Source of the DNA: Clostridium grantii DSM 8605 | GTDB lineage: Bacteria; Bacillota; Clostridia; Clostridiales; Clostridiaceae | Assembly: GCF_900129965.1 (NCBI RefSeq) | Contig: NZ_FQXM01000003.1 | Location: forward strand, 271,127-335,126 | DNA: 64,000 nt | Reading direction: 5' to 3' | In this document: positions 7,845 through 17,820 of the stretch, in pieces | Layout of the letters: the number at the start of each line of letters is the position of its first letter | How positions within the stretch are numbered: position 1 is the stretch's first letter | Translations under genes and position numbers: made by a program | The notes under the pieces: model-generated | What the model was told of the DNA's origin: nothing | What the model saw: only the letters and a program-made list of their open reading frames with translations | Database searches by the model: none

Positions 7845-10010
7845 TTATTCTTCCAAATCTAATTCTTCATCCTCCATAATATCCATCAAATCATCTTTTT
7901 CTTTAACAAGATCAAAATAAATATCATGATTATCTAAGTCTACTCTTGTAACTATAATTTTAACTGGATCACCAAGTTTGTAGACGTTCTTAGTTCTTTC
8001 ACCCATTAAACATAAATGTTGTTCATCAAAAATATAATAATCATCTTCCAAACTACTTATATGAATTAAACCTTCTACGGTATTAGGTAGTTCTACAAAC
8101 ATACCAAAATTAGTAACTGAGGAAATTATACCTTCATAAGTATTATTTACTCTTTCACTCATATATTCAGCTTTCTTTAAATCATCAACTTCTCTTTCTG
8201 CTTCTTGTGCTATACGCTCCATATCGGAAGATTGTACTGAAGCATATTCCACTGCACTCTTCAAACTTATTGTTCTTTTCTCATCTATACTTCCATTAAT
8301 AAATTCTTTAATTATTCTATGAATAATTAAATCTGGATATCTTCTAATAGGAGATGTAAAGTGACAATAATACTTTGCTGCAAGACCAAAGTGACCTACT
8401 GATTGTGGTGAATACTTGGCTTTCATCATAGATCTAAGCAATAATGTGTTTACAACAGTTTCTTCCTTCTGCCCTCTAACTTTTTCTACAACACTTTGAA
8501 GTACTTTTGGATGAATTTCGTTTTTAAACTTTACCGAATAGCCTAAGTTATATGCGAATTCATTAAATTTTTGTAGTTTTTCCTCGTTAGGTTCTTCGTG
8601 AATTCTATAAACAAATGGAGTATTGGACCAATACATATATTCAGCTATAGTTTCATTACATACTAACATAAACTCTTCTATAATTCTGTTAGCAATAGCT
8701 CTTTCATATGGCTTAATATCAATTGGTTTTCCCATTTCATTTAAAATGATTTTACATTCTTCAAAATCGAAATCAATGGCTCCTCTTTTTAATCTTTTAC
8801 CATTAAGAATCTTACATAATTCTTCCATAGTTTTGAAATCTTCTATTAAGTAATCGTACTTCTTTATAAGTTCTTCATCTTTATCTCTTAAAATGCTTGT
8901 TACATCAGAATAAGTCATTCTCTCATCAGTTCTAATAATTGTTTCTGCTATTCTGGAATCAACTACTTTACCTTCATTATTAATCTGCATAAAACAAGTC
9001 AGTGCCAATCTATCTACTTTTGGATTTAAACTACATATCCCATTTGATAATTCCTTTGGTAACATAGGAATAACTCTATCTATTAAATACACTGAAGTTC
9101 CTCTTTTTAAAGCTTCCTTATCTAAAGGATTTTTCTCTCTTACATAAAAAGATACATCTGCAATATGAACTCCTAATAAGTAATTTCCATTTTTTAATTT
9201 TTCGATGGATACTGCATCATCTAAATCTTTTGCATCTGACCCATCTATTGTTATCATTCTTACTTCTCTTAAATCTTCTCTTCTTTTATATTCTTTTTCT
9301 GGTATTTCAGATGGTATTTCTTCTGCAAATCTTTGAACTTTTTCCGGAAAATATTCTGGCAAACTATACTTTTTAATTATTGTAAGTATATCTATACCTT
9401 GTTCTCCTTTTTTACCTAGAATATCAACAATTTTTCCTTCAGGGTTTCTTCTATTATCGGGCCAACTTGTTATCTCAACAATTACTATATCCTTATGAGA
9501 AGCTCCTTTTGTATCACTTTTAGCCACAAAAATATCTTGAAAAATTCTTTTTTCTTCTGGCACTACAAATCCAAAATTTTGACTTTCTTCAAAAGTTCCA
9601 ATAATTCTTGTATTTGCTCTTTCAATTACTCTAACAATCTCACCTTCGCGTTTTTTACCATTATTTTGTTCTCTTGTTACTTTAGCTATTACTTTATCAC
9701 CATTCATAGCACCATTCATAAATGATGATGTTATAAATACATCCGGACTTTCATCTTGAGGAATTACAAATCCAAAACCCTTTTGATGCCCTTGTAGTTT
9801 TCCAACAACTAAGCCCATTTTTTCAGGTAATCCAAATAATTTTTTCCTATTTTTTATTACCAATCCTTCTTCTATCATTTCTCTTAAAGTTGATTTAAAA
9901 TCTTCTATTTCACCTTTTTTAATACCAAATATATATGCTAATTCTTTTAGATTCATAGGTTTATAAGCCTGTTCTTCCATGAAAGCTAAAATGATTTTTT
10001 TCATATCCAT
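7845..10010 (-). CDS. rnr: ribonuclease R
   Basis: Processive 3'-5' exoribonuclease for structured RNA; works with SmpB-tmRNA in mRNA decay and maturation. The 721-residue order is an N-terminal winged-helix segment (1-60), two cold-shock/OB domains (about 65-210), the RNB catalytic domain (about 245-580) and an S1 domain (about 620-705). The active-site aspartate cluster is in TIDGSDAKDLDDAVS. HFTSPIRRYPDLIIHR is the RNB signature. The S1 begins YEGIISSVTNFGMFVEL. The start ATG at 10010 follows AGGAGG. The C-terminal tail is acidic (DDLMDIMEDEELDLEE) rather than the usual basic one. Confidence 0.96.
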   Translation of the reverse strand: MDMKKIILAFMEEQAYKPMNLKELAYIFGIKKGEIEDFKSTLREMIEEGLVIKNRKKLFGLPEKMGLVVGKLQGHQKGFGFVIPQDESPDVFITSSFMNGAMNGDKVIAKVTREQNNGKKREGEIVRVIERANTRIIGTFEESQNFGFVVPEEKRIFQDIFVAKSDTKGASHKDIVIVEITSWPDNRRNPEGKIVDILGKKGEQGIDILTIIKKYSLPEYFPEKVQRFAEEIPSEIPEKEYKRREDLREVRMITIDGSDAKDLDDAVSIEKLKNGNYLLGVHIADVSFYVREKNPLDKEALKRGTSVYLIDRVIPMLPKELSNGICSLNPKVDRLALTCFMQINNEGKVVDSRIAETIIRTDERMTYSDVTSILRDKDEELIKKYDYLIEDFKTMEELCKILNGKRLKRGAIDFDFEECKIILNEMGKPIDIKPYERAIANRIIEEFMLVCNETIAEYMYWSNTPFVYRIHEEPNEEKLQKFNEFAYNLGYSVKFKNEIHPKVLQSVVEKVRGQKEETVVNTLLLRSMMKAKYSPQSVGHFGLAAKYYCHFTSPIRRYPDLIIHRIIKEFINGSIDEKRTISLKSAVEYASVQSSDMERIAQEAEREVDDLKKAEYMSERVNNTYEGIISSVTNFGMFVELPNTVEGLIHISSLEDDYYIFDEQHLCLMGERTKNVYKLGDPVKIIVTRVDLDNHDIYFDLVKEKDDLMDIMEDEELDLEE

Positions 10011-10179
10011 AATATTTCCTCCTATTTTACATACTCTCTTTATTTTTAACCTATTTAAAATAAATATACAAATTTTTCTTTAAATATATCTATAGTATAC
10101 ACCATTTTTTAGTAAACGGCCACAATAAAAGATAGTGCACCATTCACAGTACACTATTCACTTTGTCTTTTTTCACATT

Positions 10180-10205
10180 AAAAAAGCAACCCTTTCGGGC
10201 TGCTT
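10180..10205 (-). terminator. intrinsic terminator of hppA
   Basis: Minus-strand AGCAGCCC-GAAA-GGGTTGCT followed by six T, a GNRA-capped stem immediately after the hppA stop. Confidence 0.85.
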
Positions 10206-10209
10206 CTGC

Positions 10210-12234
10210 TTATTTAGTGAATAATTTTATTAATATTCCGCCGTATTGATATAATACTGGTGCGAATACTAAAGAAACTATAGTCATAAGTTTTATTAAT
10301 ATATTCATAGCAGGACCTGATGTATCTTTAAATGGGTCACCTACTGTATCTCCAACAACTGCTGCTTTATGAGCATCGCTTCCTTTACCACCGTGAGCTC
10401 CGCCCTCGATGTATTTTTTAGCGTTGTCCCATGCTCCACCAGCATTAGCCATCATTATAGCCATTAAAACACCTGAAGCTACTGCCCCAGCTATTAAACC
10501 ACCTAGTGCTTCAACTCCTAATAAGAAACCAACCGCTATAGGAACTACTATTGCAAGTACTCCTGGTAACATCATTTCTTTAAGAGCGGCTGTAGTTGAA
10601 ATATCAACACATTTCTTGTAATCTGGAGTTGCAGTACCTTCCATTAAACCAGGAATGTTTTTAAATTGATATCTAACTTCTTCAATCATTTCAAATGCTG
10701 CTTTACCAACAGATTCCATAGTTAAAGCACCAAATAAAAATGGAAGCATAGCTCCTATTAACAATCCAACTAAAGTAACTGGAGTTAATAAATCAATTTT
10801 ATCTAATTTAGTAGCTTGAGCATAAGAAGCAAATAATGCTAATGCTGTTAAAGCTGCTGAACCAATAGCAAATCCTTTACCAATGGCTGCTGTTGTGTTA
10901 CCAACTGAGTCAAGTTTGTCTGTTACTTCTCTTACAGAGTGAGGTAACTCAGCCATTTCAGCAATACCACCAGCATTATCAGCGATCGGACCATATGCAT
11001 CAACCGCAACTGTTAAACCAGTTGTTGATAACATACCAATAGCCGCTAAAGCTATACCATATAAACCCATTGAAGCATCAGTTCCGCCACCCATAATATA
11101 GAAAGCAACTAAAACTCCTACAGCAATAAATATGATAGGTAACATTGTAGAATACATACCTATTCCTAATCCAGAGATTATTGTAGTGGCAGCTCCTGTT
11201 TCTGTTTGTTTTCCAATTTTTTGTACATATTTATATTGGTCAGAAGTGTACATTTCTGTAACTTTACCAATTAACATACCCACTGCAAGTCCTGCAACTA
11301 TAGCACCAAAAGCTCTCATACTATTAAAAGTAGTCATACTTAAAACAGCTGCAGCAATTATAACAAGAACTCCACCAATATATGTACCAGAGTTTAATGC
11401 TTTTTGAGGATTTTCACTTTTGCTTTTTCTAGCTATAAATATACCTATTATAGAAGCAAATATTCCAAGTGAAGCCAAAACAAGTGGGAATAATATTTTG
11501 TTTGAATCTCCTTCAAATAAAAAGAATCCTAAAGTTAATGCTGATATTAATGAACCAACATATGATTCAAATAAGTCTGCACCCATACCAGCAACGTCTC
11601 CAACATTGTCTCCAACGTTATCTGCTATAACTGCAGGGTTTCTTGGGTCATCTTCTGGAATTCCAGCTTCAACCTTACCAACTAAGTCAGCTCCAACGTC
11701 AGCAGCTTTTGTATAAATCCCACCACCAACACGAGCAAATAATGCAATTGAACTAGCTCCTAAGCCAAAACCTGTTATAACTGAAATATCTTTTGTTCCA
11801 AATAACATATAAAATACTGTTAATCCTAGAACTCCAAGACCAACAACTGCCATACCCATTACAGCACCACCAGAAAAAGCAATTTCTAAAGCTTTGCTTT
11901 GTCCGCTTCTAGCTGCTTCAGCAGTTCTTACATTAGCTTTTGTAGCAACTTGCATACCGAAGTATCCTGCTGCTATTGAGAATAAAGCACCAAAAATAAA
12001 ACATATAGCTGTTGTTAAATTAATAAAAATAGCTAAAATAATTGCTACTACTGCTACAAAAATCGCTAAGTATTTGTACTCTCTTTTTAAGAAAGCCATT
12101 GCACCCTCATGTATGTAACCCGCGATTTCTTGCATTCTTTCATTTCCAGCACTTTCTTTAGTAATACCGTTGCTTAATACAACAGCAAAAATTAAAGCAC
12201 AAATTGCTGACACAAATGGTAATAAATAATTCAC
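10210..12234 (-). CDS. hppA: K+-dependent membrane-bound pyrophosphatase
   Basis: Integral membrane ion pump driven by PPi hydrolysis, with about 16 membrane segments over 674 residues. The catalytic loops are intact: the DVGADLVGKVEAGIPEDD block, then DNVGDNVGDVAGMGADLFES, and at the C-terminus GDTVGDPFKDTSGP. The K+/K+-independent determinant reads GNTTAAIGKG with Ala where K+-independent enzymes have Lys, so this is the K+-dependent class. Whether it pumps Na+, H+ or both cannot be settled by eye. It lets an anaerobe recover energy from biosynthetic PPi. It follows secG by about 80 bp. Confidence 0.95.
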   Translation of the reverse strand: MNYLLPFVSAICALIFAVVLSNGITKESAGNERMQEIAGYIHEGAMAFLKREYKYLAIFVAVVAIILAIFINLTTAICFIFGALFSIAAGYFGMQVATKANVRTAEAARSGQSKALEIAFSGGAVMGMAVVGLGVLGLTVFYMLFGTKDISVITGFGLGASSIALFARVGGGIYTKAADVGADLVGKVEAGIPEDDPRNPAVIADNVGDNVGDVAGMGADLFESYVGSLISALTLGFFLFEGDSNKILFPLVLASLGIFASIIGIFIARKSKSENPQKALNSGTYIGGVLVIIAAAVLSMTTFNSMRAFGAIVAGLAVGMLIGKVTEMYTSDQYKYVQKIGKQTETGAATTIISGLGIGMYSTMLPIIFIAVGVLVAFYIMGGGTDASMGLYGIALAAIGMLSTTGLTVAVDAYGPIADNAGGIAEMAELPHSVREVTDKLDSVGNTTAAIGKGFAIGSAALTALALFASYAQATKLDKIDLLTPVTLVGLLIGAMLPFLFGALTMESVGKAAFEMIEEVRYQFKNIPGLMEGTATPDYKKCVDISTTAALKEMMLPGVLAIVVPIAVGFLLGVEALGGLIAGAVASGVLMAIMMANAGGAWDNAKKYIEGGAHGGKGSDAHKAAVVGDTVGDPFKDTSGPAMNILIKLMTIVSLVFAPVLYQYGGILIKLFTK

Positions 12235-12251
12235 CCTAATTCCTCCTTATA

Positions 12252-12298
12252 TATAACCTTATTTTATAACCTTATTACATTCACTACATAACCTTATT
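12252..12298. repeat. short direct repeats ATAACCTTATT
   Basis: Three copies of ATAACCTTATT in the secG-hppA gap, at about 12253, 12266 and 12288, with a weaker fourth near 12309. Simple AT-rich direct repeats of unknown role. Confidence 0.6.
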
Positions 12299-12315
12299 AT
12301 TTTTACTATATACCT

Positions 12316-12543
12316 TTATTTTACTATACTTATAAGACTAGTTAAAATAATAAATAGTACCGCTAAGACAACTGTTGCTTTTGCTAACATTGATTCTTTT
12401 GTTTTTGTTTTATTTTTAGATAGAAAAGTTTCTGCACCTGATGATACTAAATTAAATCCGTCTGTTTTAGATGGTTGAAGCATCACTGAAATTATTAAAA
12501 GCACTGAAACGATTACTAATAAAACAACTAAAAATGTATGCAT
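12316..12543 (-). CDS. secG: protein translocase subunit SecG
   Basis: 75-residue two-helix membrane protein of the SecYEG channel. It starts MHTFLVVLLVIVSVLLIISVMLQPSK, followed by the Gly/Ser loop and SKNKTKT, then a second helix (VVLAVLFIILTSLIS). The start is ATG 12543, preceded by GGAGGTG; an upstream TTG at 12561 would lie before that ribosome site. The order eno, secG, rnr, smpB, ssrA is familiar from Firmicutes; here hppA and ilvE are inserted. Confidence 0.92.
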   Translation of the reverse strand: MHTFLVVLLVIVSVLLIISVMLQPSKTDGFNLVSSGAETFLSKNKTKTKESMLAKATVVLAVLFIILTSLISIVK

Positions 12544-12736
12544 TGATATACACCTCCTCAATTAATTGCAAAATAGTAAGTATTATACTCACATTAATAT
12601 TTATCAAACTTTATTTTATCACACGAAAAAATAAATTACAATGTATTTATTTCATTGCAATTTTCTTATAAATACCTTTGTTTAATTTATCAACGTATAT
12701 ATCAAAACATATCAAAAATCATACTTTTTATTGTTT

Positions 12737-12776
12737 AAAAAGCTAAAGAAAATCAAAGGTGATTTCCTTTAGCTTT
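12737..12776 (-). terminator. intrinsic terminator of the glycolytic operon
   Basis: Minus-strand AAAGCTAAAG and CTTTAGCTTT flank an inner AAATCA/TGATTT stem, and T residues follow. It lies 16 bp after the eno stop. Confidence 0.85.
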
Positions 12777-12791
12777 CATATTAATTGTAAA

Positions 12792-14093
12792 TTATTTTTT
12801 TATGCTGAAGAATGCATCCATTCCTCTATATTCACCCATAACGCCTAATTCTTCTTCAATTCTTAGTAATTGGTTGTATTTAGCTACTCTTTCAGATCTG
12901 CATGGAGCACCAGTTTTGATTTGACCAGCATTTGTTGCTACAACTAAATCAGCTATTGTAGAATCTTCTGTTTCACCAGATCTGTGAGATACTACTGAAG
13001 TATATCCAGCTCTAGAAGCCATTTCGATAGAATTTAAAGTTTCAGTTAAAGTACCGATTTGGTTTAATTTGATTAAGATAGAGTTAGCTGTTTCTCTTTC
13101 AATACCCATTGCAAGTCTTTCAGTGTTAGTAACGAATAAATCGTCTCCTACTAATTGGATTTTTCCACCTAATTTTTCAGTTATGAACTTCCAGCCAGCC
13201 CAATCTTCTTCAGCCATACCATCTTCAATAGAGATAATTGGATATTTGTTTACTAAATCAACATAGAAATCAGCCATTTGCTCTGGAGTTAAAGTTTTAC
13301 CTTCTCCTTTTAATTCATACATTTGAGTTTCAGTGTTGAAGAACTCAGAAGATGCTGGGTCAAGAGCTATATAGATATCTTTTCCTGGAGTATATCCAGC
13401 TTTTTCGATAGCTTCAATGATTATAGCTATAGCTGCTTCGTTGCTTTCTAAGTCTGGAGCGAATCCACCTTCGTCGCCTACTCCTGTAGATAATCCTTTT
13501 TTCTTTAATAATGATTTTAATGCGTGGTAAACTTCTGCAGACATTCTTAAAGCTTCTGAGAATGAAGCAGCTCCTACAGGCATAACCATGAATTCTTGTA
13601 AATCCACGTTGTTATCAGCATGAGATCCACCATTCATGATGTTCATCATTGGAACTGGTAATACTTTAGCATTTACTCCACCTATGTATTGGTAAAGGCT
13701 CATTCCTAAAGATTCAGCTGCTGCTCTAGCACATGCTAAAGAAACACCTAACATAGCATTAGCACCTAATTTAGCTTTGTTTGGAGTACCATCTAAAGCG
13801 ATCATAGCTTTATCGATAGCAACTTGATCCATAACGTTCATTCCGATGATTTCATCAGCAATTAAAGTATTTACATTTTCAACAGCTTTTAAAACACCTT
13901 TTCCTACGTATACAGAATCATCTTCATCTCTTAATTCTACTGCTTCAAATATACCAGTAGATGCTCCTGATGGAACTGCTGCTCTTCCTACTGTGTTATC
14001 TTCTAAAGTAACTTCAACCTCAACTGTTGGGTTCCCTCTTGAGTCTAAGATTTGTCTAGCATAAACGTCCATAATTTCTAAATGTAATTTCAT
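12792..14093 (-). CDS. eno: enolase
   Basis: 2-phosphoglycerate to phosphoenolpyruvate, Mg2+-dependent, cytosolic. 433 residues, as usual. Visible: SRGNPTVEVEVTL, GAVPSGASTG-type loop (AAVPSGASTGIFEA), GGSHADNNVDLQEFMVMP, the metal-binding DPASSEFF and EDGMAEEDW, and the signature LIKLNQIGTLTET followed by SHRSGETED. ATG 14093 follows AGGAGG; it adds seven residues before the usual MDVYARQ start. It is the last gene of the cggR operon, 34 bp after gpmI. Confidence 0.97.
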   Translation of the reverse strand: MKLHLEIMDVYARQILDSRGNPTVEVEVTLEDNTVGRAAVPSGASTGIFEAVELRDEDDSVYVGKGVLKAVENVNTLIADEIIGMNVMDQVAIDKAMIALDGTPNKAKLGANAMLGVSLACARAAAESLGMSLYQYIGGVNAKVLPVPMMNIMNGGSHADNNVDLQEFMVMPVGAASFSEALRMSAEVYHALKSLLKKKGLSTGVGDEGGFAPDLESNEAAIAIIIEAIEKAGYTPGKDIYIALDPASSEFFNTETQMYELKGEGKTLTPEQMADFYVDLVNKYPIISIEDGMAEEDWAGWKFITEKLGGKIQLVGDDLFVTNTERLAMGIERETANSILIKLNQIGTLTETLNSIEMASRAGYTSVVSHRSGETEDSTIADLVVATNAGQIKTGAPCRSERVAKYNQLLRIEEELGVMGEYRGMDAFFSIKK

Positions 14094-14127
14094 TTTTGTT
14101 CCTCCTAATTTTTATATTAATTTTTTA

Positions 14128-15666
14128 TTACTCAGCTATTAAAGATTTTCCAGTCATTTCTGCTGGTACTTCTTGTTTCATTGCTTGAAGCAATGTTGGT
14201 GCGATATCAGCTAAGATACCACCTTCTCTTAAAGTTTCCTTTTTTGCATCATTAGATACATAAATGAATGGTACAGGATTTGTTGTATGAGCAGTCATTG
14301 GTTTTCCATTAGAATAATCAATCATTTGTTCTGAGTTACCATGGTCAGCCGTAATAAATACTGTTCCATCTTTCTCAAGAATTTTATTAACTACTTTTCC
14401 AAGACACTCATCTACAACGCTAATAGCTTTAGCTGCAGCTTCTATTACTCCAGTATGACCAACCATATCTGGATTTGCATAATTAAGAATTATTAAGTCA
14501 TATTTGTCTGAATCTATTCTCTTTAATAACTCATCTGTTACTTGATATGCGCTCATTTCAGGCTTCAAGTCATAAGTTGCAACTTTTGGAGAAGCTATTA
14601 ATGCTCTATCTTCATTGGCATTTGGAGCCTCAACTCCACCATTGAAGAAGAAAGTTACATGAGCATATTTTTCAGTTTCAGCTATTCTTAATTGGTTTAA
14701 TCCTAATTTACTTACATACTCACCTAAAGTATTTGTATAATCATCAGGTTTATACGCTACATAAACATTTTCCATAGTTTTATCATATTGAGTTAATGTT
14801 ACATAAGTTAAGTCTAAAGTTTTTCTTTCAAAGCCTTCAAAAACTTTATCATTTATTGCTCTAGTTATTTCTCTAGCTCTATCTGGTCTGAAATTAAAGA
14901 AAATAACAGAATCTTTGTCTTTTATTGTATCAAGTGGCTTACCATCTTCAACAATAACTGTAGGCAATACAAATTCATCTTCTTTATTATCATGATAAGA
15001 ATCTTTTATTGCTTTTACTGCACTTTCTGAGAACTCTCCTTCTCCATTAACCAATGCGTTATAAGCAAGTTCAACTCTTTCCCATCTATTATCTCTATCC
15101 ATAGCATAGTATCTACCACTCAAAGTAGCAACTTTACCCACACCTATTTCCTTCATGTAAGCTTCTATTTCTTCAATAAATCCTGCTGCTGAAGAAGGTG
15201 GTGTGTCTCTTCCATCTAAAAAAGCATGAAGATATACTTTTTCTAAGTTATTGATTTTTGCAAGTTTAAGCAGTGCTTTAACATGCTCAAGATGTGAATG
15301 CACTCCACCATCTGAAAGTAATCCTAAAAGATGTAGTGAAGAATTATTTTCTTTTGCATTATTTACCGCTTTTAATAAAGCTTCGTTTTCAAAAAAGTCT
15401 CCATCTTTTATGGACTTAGTAACTTTTGTAAGTGCTTGATATATAACTCTACCTGCCCCGATATTTAAGTGACCAACTTCTGAGTTACCCATTTGACCAT
15501 CTGGCAATCCTACAGAAAGTCCACTAGCTCCGATACTTGTATGAGGATACTCATTCCAAAGTTTATCAAAATTACTTGTGTTAGCTAATTTGATTGCATT
15601 GCCTTCTTCTTCATTAGAGCATCCGTAACCATCTAATATCATAAGCATTACTGGCTTTTTAGTCAT
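14128..15666 (-). CDS. gpmI: 2,3-bisphosphoglycerate-independent phosphoglycerate mutase
   Basis: Interconverts 3- and 2-phosphoglycerate using a phosphoserine intermediate and two Mn2+. 512 residues, alkaline-phosphatase superfamily. It opens MLMILDGYGCSN (metal Asp). The nucleophile Ser is in MGNSEVGHLNIGAGR. DGRDTPP, GRYYAMDRDNRW and FFNFRPDRAREI bind substrate. The second metal set is in DMVGHTGV and TADHGNSEQM. It lies between tpiA and eno in the glycolytic operon. Confidence 0.97.
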   Translation of the reverse strand: MTKKPVMLMILDGYGCSNEEEGNAIKLANTSNFDKLWNEYPHTSIGASGLSVGLPDGQMGNSEVGHLNIGAGRVIYQALTKVTKSIKDGDFFENEALLKAVNNAKENNSSLHLLGLLSDGGVHSHLEHVKALLKLAKINNLEKVYLHAFLDGRDTPPSSAAGFIEEIEAYMKEIGVGKVATLSGRYYAMDRDNRWERVELAYNALVNGEGEFSESAVKAIKDSYHDNKEDEFVLPTVIVEDGKPLDTIKDKDSVIFFNFRPDRAREITRAINDKVFEGFERKTLDLTYVTLTQYDKTMENVYVAYKPDDYTNTLGEYVSKLGLNQLRIAETEKYAHVTFFFNGGVEAPNANEDRALIASPKVATYDLKPEMSAYQVTDELLKRIDSDKYDLIILNYANPDMVGHTGVIEAAAKAISVVDECLGKVVNKILEKDGTVFITADHGNSEQMIDYSNGKPMTAHTTNPVPFIYVSNDAKKETLREGGILADIAPTLLQAMKQEVPAEMTGKSLIAE

Positions 15667-15755
15667 TTTCCCACCCCCATGTTCTTTTGTTTTATTTCAT
15701 TTATATAATAACATATATTTAAGATTTTTGGCGTTTTTCTGCTAAATTTAACAGT

Positions 15756-16508
15756 TTATTTATCAAAATTAACTATTGCTGCAAAATCTTTTGCATTTAA
15801 AGAAGCTCCACCAATTAATCCACCGTCTATATGTGGTTGAGTCATTTGTTCTTTTATTGTATCTGGTTTTACAGAACCACCGTATTGAATTCTAATTTTT
15901 TCAGCAACTTCTCCACCAAACATAGATTCAACAGTTTTTCTACAAAAAGCAATAGTTTCATTAGCTTGCTCAGATGTAGCTGTTTTTCCTGTTCCAATAG
16001 CCCAAATTGGTTCATATGCAATAACCATTTCAGCTACTTGTGCTTCTTCTAGACCTGCTAAATCAATTTTAATTTGTTTTCCCAAAACTTCTTCTGTAAT
16101 GTTTCCTTCTCTTTCTTCAAGAGTTTCTCCAATACATAAAATAGGAATTAATTTATGTTCAAAAGCTTTTTTAAGTTTTTTGTTTAAAGCTTCATCTGTT
16201 TCTCCAAAGTAAGTTCTTCTTTCACTATGTCCTAAAACTACATATTTAACTCCAAGCTCTGCTAACATTGATGGAGCAATTTCTCCTGTGAAAGCACCAT
16301 TTTCTTCAAAATGCATATTTTGAGCTCCAACAGCTATATTTGAATCAGCAGTAGCTTTCACTACAGCATCCAAACTAACAGCAGTAGGACAAACTACTAC
16401 TTCACAATTTGCATCTTTAACTAATGGTTTTAAAGCTTCTATTAATTCTAATCCTTGAGAAACTGTGTTATTCATTTTCCAGTTTCCTGCAATTATAGGT
16501 GTTCTCAT
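15756..16508 (-). CDS. tpiA: triose-phosphate isomerase
   Basis: Interconverts glyceraldehyde-3-phosphate and dihydroxyacetone phosphate. 250-residue TIM barrel with AGNWKMN (active-site Lys), GHSERR (His electrophile), AYEPIWAIGTGKTA (catalytic Glu and mobile loop) and GGSVKPD/GGLIGGASL for phosphate binding. The ATG is preceded by AGGAGGG. It sits 24 bp after pgk. Confidence 0.97.
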   Translation of the reverse strand: MRTPIIAGNWKMNNTVSQGLELIEALKPLVKDANCEVVVCPTAVSLDAVVKATADSNIAVGAQNMHFEENGAFTGEIAPSMLAELGVKYVVLGHSERRTYFGETDEALNKKLKKAFEHKLIPILCIGETLEEREGNITEEVLGKQIKIDLAGLEEAQVAEMVIAYEPIWAIGTGKTATSEQANETIAFCRKTVESMFGGEVAEKIRIQYGGSVKPDTIKEQMTQPHIDGGLIGGASLNAKDFAAIVNFDK

Positions 16509-16532
16509 TTTAAACCCTCCTAAATATTAGTA

Positions 16533-17711
16533 TTATTTATCTGTTAAAGCTGTAATTCCTGGTAAGTCTTTACCTTCTAAGAATTCTAGTGAAGCTCCAC
16601 CACCAGTAGAGATGTGAGACATTTTATCACCAAATCCTAATATATTAACTGCAGCAGCTGAATCTCCACCACCAATAACTGTTGTTGCATCTGCATTAGC
16701 CATAGCCTGTGCAACTGCAATTGTTCCTTTATTGAAGTTTTCAAATTCAAATACTCCCATAGGACCATTCCAAATAACAGTTTTAGCATCTTTGATAGCA
16801 TCAGCATATAAAACTTCTGTCTTAGGACCAATATCTAATCCCATAAATCCAGCTTCAATATTTTCATTATCAGTAACTACAGCCTCAACATCTGAAAATG
16901 AAGAAGCAACTCTATGATCCACTGGTAGTAAGAATTTAACACCTTTAGCTTCAGCTTTTTCAATCATTTCTTTAGCATAATCTAATCTATCTGCTTCAAC
17001 TAAAGAAGTTCCTATTTCATATCCTTGTGCTTTTAAGAATGTATATGCCATTCCTCCACCTATGATTATAGTGTCGGCTTTGTCTAATAGATTGTTTATA
17101 ACAGCAATCTTATCTGAAACCTTAGCTCCACCTAATATAGTAACAAAAGGTCTAACTGGAGTATTTACTGCTTCTCCTAAAAATTTCAATTCCTTTTGAA
17201 TTAAATATCCACATACAGCAGTATCTACAAATTTAGTAACTCCTTCAGTTGATGAATGAGCTCTGTGAGCAGTTCCAAAAGCATCATTTACATAAATATC
17301 GCAAAGACTTGCTAATTCTTTAGATAAATCTTCTCCATTTTTACTTTCTTCTTTTCTACATCTAGTGTTTTCTAATAGTACAACGTCTCCGTCTTTCATT
17401 TCTGCAACAGCTTTTCTAGCATTTTCTCCAACTACTTCTTCATCTCTTGCAAAAACAACTTGTTGGTCAAGCATTTCGCTTAATCTTACGCCAACTGGTG
17501 CTAAAGTCTTAGAAGCATCTTTTCCTAAGTGTGAACAAAGTATAACTTTTGCTTTATTATCTATTAAATATTTAATTGTTGGCATAGCTCCAACTAATCT
17601 ATTTTCGTCAGTTATAACACCATCTTTTAATGGTACGTTAAAATCACATCTTACTAAAACTTTTTTACCATTAACTTGAACATCTTCAATAGTCTTTTTA
17701 TTAAAACTCAT
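16533..17711 (-). CDS. pgk: phosphoglycerate kinase
   Basis: Transfers phosphate from 1,3-bisphosphoglycerate to ADP. 392 residues with two Rossmann-like lobes. Substrate loop VRCDFNVPLKDG, LCSHLGKD, LLENTRCRKEE, the hinge region, GGAKVSDKI, nucleotide loops WNGPMGVFEFENF and GGGDSAAAV, and the end HISTGGGASLEFLEGK are all present. It follows gap with a 109-bp gap that holds a hairpin. Confidence 0.97.
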   Translation of the reverse strand: MSFNKKTIEDVQVNGKKVLVRCDFNVPLKDGVITDENRLVGAMPTIKYLIDNKAKVILCSHLGKDASKTLAPVGVRLSEMLDQQVVFARDEEVVGENARKAVAEMKDGDVVLLENTRCRKEESKNGEDLSKELASLCDIYVNDAFGTAHRAHSSTEGVTKFVDTAVCGYLIQKELKFLGEAVNTPVRPFVTILGGAKVSDKIAVINNLLDKADTIIIGGGMAYTFLKAQGYEIGTSLVEADRLDYAKEMIEKAEAKGVKFLLPVDHRVASSFSDVEAVVTDNENIEAGFMGLDIGPKTEVLYADAIKDAKTVIWNGPMGVFEFENFNKGTIAVAQAMANADATTVIGGGDSAAAVNILGFGDKMSHISTGGGASLEFLEGKDLPGITALTDK

Positions 17712-17742
17712 TAGAATACACTCCTCATTATTAAAATTTAAA

Positions 17743-17780
17743 AGGTCTAGCCTTATAGCCTTAACTACAAAACCAGACCT
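17743..17780 (-). promoter_or_regulatory. hairpin in the gap-pgk junction
   Basis: Minus-strand AGGTCT at 17780 pairs with AGACCT at 17743, with GGCTATAAGGCT in the loop and TTT after. The stem is short for a terminator. It may set the gap/pgk ratio by partial termination or protect an mRNA end made by processing. Confidence 0.5.
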
Positions 17781-17820
17781 ATAAAATTGTCTATACTAAG
17801 TATTAATTACTTTTATTTAA

